DNA from: Actinomycetes bacterium
GTDB taxonomy: Bacteria; Actinomycetota; Acidimicrobiia; Acidimicrobiales; Palsa-688
Assembly: GCA_021816565.1 (NCBI GenBank)
Contig: JAKAXN010000228.1
Location: forward strand, 1-7,286
Length of the DNA stretch: 7,286 nt
Reading direction: 5' to 3'
Part shown: positions 6,284-7,286 of the stretch, piece after piece
How positions within the stretch are numbered: the first letter of the stretch is position 1
Layout: the number at the start of each line of letters is the position of its first letter
Made by a program: the position numbers and the translations under genes
The notes under the pieces: model-generated
What the model saw: only the letters and a program-made list of their open reading frames with translations
Told to the model about the DNA's origin: nothing
Database searches by the model: none

Positions 6284-6307
6284 GGGGTCTTTCTACCCCG
6301 CTACGCT
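6279..6307 (+). promoter_or_regulatory. Candidate promoter of the coupling-ATPase gene
   Basis: TTCACG (6279-6284) and TACGCT (6302-6307) are separated by 17 nt, the ideal spacing for a housekeeping promoter. The -35 matches TTGACA at 4 of 6 positions and the -10 fits TANNNT. The predicted transcription start is near 6314, leaving a leader of about 50 nt that contains the ribosome site. The -35 overlaps the start codon of the divergent dehydratase gene. It is a weak match, found by eye. Confidence 0.3.
6283..6300. repeat. Inverted repeat in the divergent gap (possible operator)
   Basis: CGGGGT (6283-6288) and ACCCCG (6295-6300) are perfect inverted arms around a 6-nt AT-richer centre, CTTTCT. 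The repeat touches the dehydratase GTG and occupies the spacer of the candidate plus-strand promoter, so a bound repressor could block both directions. No T-tract follows that would make it a terminator. Confidence 0.4.
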
Positions 6308-6352
6308 GCACTCGGCTTCCCCGCCCGTCCGCCACGTCCGGCGCGCCCGCCC

Positions 6353-6359
6353 GGGGAGG
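6353..6359 (+). promoter_or_regulatory. Ribosome binding site of the coupling-ATPase gene
   Basis: GGGGAGG lies just upstream of ATG 6363, with 3 nt between its end and the start codon (4 nt from the GGAG core). It is the strongest Shine-Dalgarno sequence in the window, though the spacing is short. It supports this ATG as the true start. Confidence 0.65.
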
Positions 6360-6362
6360 CCC

Positions 6363-7286
6363 ATGTCCGAGCTGCTCTCACTCCAGCACCACCTGGCCGC
6401 GAGCGGAGGCCGCCTGTACGTCGGCACGGTACCCGGCGGCCTGGCTCTCGCCGACCCGCAGCACTCGGTGCTGGTCCTCGGCCCGCCCCGCTCGGGGAAG
6501 ACCACCTCGCTGGCCGTACCGAACACCCTGTGCGCCCCCGGCCCGGTGGTGGTGACCTCCACCAAGGCGGACATACTCGCCGCCACCGTCGCGGCCCGGT
6601 CCCGGATGGGCCGGTGCTGGCTGCTGGACCCGACCGCCACGGTGGTCGCGCCCGCGGGGGTGCGCAGGCTGCGCTGGTCCCCGGTGGCCTCCGCCGGCAC
6701 CTGGGACGACGCCCTGGTCACCGCCCGGGCCATGACCGGGGCAGCCCGGCCGGCCGGCCGCCAGGGCGAGTCGCTGCACTGGACCGAGCGGGCCGAGGCG
6801 CTCCTCGCCCCTCTCCTCCACGCCGCCAACCTGCAGGGCGCCGGGATGGACTCGGTCGTCGGGTGGGTCCTGCGCCAGGACCTGGACCGCCCGGCGGCCG
6901 CCCTGCAGCTCCACGGGGTGCGCCTGGGCTGCGACGTGCTGGCCGGTATCGCCGCCACCGATCCCCGGGAGCAGTCCGGGATCTGGTCGTCCGCGGCGGG
7001 GGTCCTGGCCGCCTACCGGTCGGAGCGGGTGCTCGACCACTCGGCCCCGGTCAATTTCGACCCGGCGGCGCTGATCACCGGCCGCGACACCGTCTACGTG
7101 TGCGCCCCGGCCCGCCACCAGGAGCTGGTGGCGCCGATCGTCGTGGCGTTCCTCGACGCGGCCCGGGCCGGCTGCTACTCCGCCTGGGCCGACGGCGGCC
7201 ACGGGCTGGCACCGCTGACCCTGATCCTCGACGAGATGGCCAACATCGCCCCCATCCCCGATCTGCCGGCCCTGGTCAGCGAGGGC
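6363..7286 (+). CDS. VirD4/TraG-type coupling ATPase, 3'-truncated by window edge
   Basis: A P-loop ATPase of the type IV coupling protein family, which feeds DNA or protein into transfer channels. The 308 visible residues show Walker A GPPRSGKTTS at 40-49, a TSTKADILAAT segment at about 65-75 that follows the first nucleotide-binding strand as in VirD4-like proteins, and Walker B LTLILDEMANIAPIPDLPAL from 285 (Asp290, Glu291). The DExANIAPIPDLPALVSEG stretch is typical of the actinobacterial TraG/TraM-recognition group. The rest, including the C-terminal motor part, lies outside the window. Only 39 residues precede Walker A and they contain no hydrophobic segment, whereas classical VirD4/TraD proteins begin with membrane helices. 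No ATG, GTG or TTG occurs in frame from 6282 to 6362, so a longer N-terminus would have to read across the dehydratase gene. The frame has no stop to the window end. Family is firm; the transported substrate is unknown. Confidence 0.88.
   Translation, partial: MSELLSLQHHLAASGGRLYVGTVPGGLALADPQHSVLVLGPPRSGKTTSLAVPNTLCAPGPVVVTSTKADILAATVAARSRMGRCWLLDPTATVVAPAGVRRLRWSPVASAGTWDDALVTARAMTGAARPAGRQGESLHWTERAEALLAPLLHAANLQGAGMDSVVGWVLRQDLDRPAAALQLHGVRLGCDVLAGIAATDPREQSGIWSSAAGVLAAYRSERVLDHSAPVNFDPAALITGRDTVYVCAPARHQELVAPIVVAFLDAARAGCYSAWADGGHGLAPLTLILDEMANIAPIPDLPALVSEG

Noticed and set aside
6378..7202. Minus-strand open frames opposite the coupling ATPase (also 6293-6958)
   Set aside because: The plus strand carries Walker A and B motifs and a strong ribosome site; the antisense products have no recognisable motif.
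1..7286. CRISPR array, tRNA, rRNA, insertion sequence or attachment site
   Set aside because: No regularly spaced repeats, no recognisable RNA-gene signatures, no transposase-like protein and no terminal repeats were seen on either strand.

Overview
The window is a very GC-rich piece of bacterial chromosome, with dense genes, short gaps and strong G/C preference at third codon positions. A mycothiol S-conjugate amidase (Mca), an RskA-type anti-sigma factor and an Ada-AlkA fusion next to ogt all point to a mycothiol-making actinobacterium. An uncultured, Acidimicrobiia-like lineage is possible, but the sequence alone does not settle the class.

Layout. Plus strand: the 3' part of a D-alanine--D-alanine ligase gene (2-922, cut by the window start); then alkA, an Ada-N/AraC/AlkA fusion (1006-2607); then ogt (2604-3143), whose ATG overlaps the alkA stop. 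These two form a compact alkylation-repair operon. Minus strand, convergent with ogt and read right to left: a pterin-4a-carbinolamine dehydratase (6283-5996), mca (5945-5034), an SCP2-domain protein overlapping mca by 8 bp (5041-4652), an ECF sigma factor (4572-3991) and its overlapping membrane-anchored RskA-type anti-sigma factor (4003-3155). At the right edge, divergent from the dehydratase, a VirD4/TraG-like coupling ATPase starts at 6363 and runs off the window.

How the genes work together. The left block joins cell-wall precursor synthesis (Ddl) and adaptive DNA alkylation repair (base excision by AlkA, direct O6-alkylguanine reversal by Ogt, with an Ada-type methyl-phosphotriester sensor fused to AlkA). 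The middle block pairs mycothiol-based detoxification (Mca) with a hydrophobic-ligand SCP2 domain, followed by a sigma/anti-sigma switch that may or may not control its neighbours. The coupling ATPase is the least expected gene: it belongs to a DNA- or protein-transfer family, has no visible N-terminal membrane anchor, and may mark the edge of a transfer module beyond the window.

There is no clear sign of CRISPR, tRNA, rRNA, an insertion sequence or an attachment site. No intergenic stretch exceeds about 85 bp. Most of what I see is ordinary chromosomal housekeeping and stress biology. I found no convincing new system; the main leads are the coupling ATPase and the possible leaderless, promoter-proximal starts on the minus strand.
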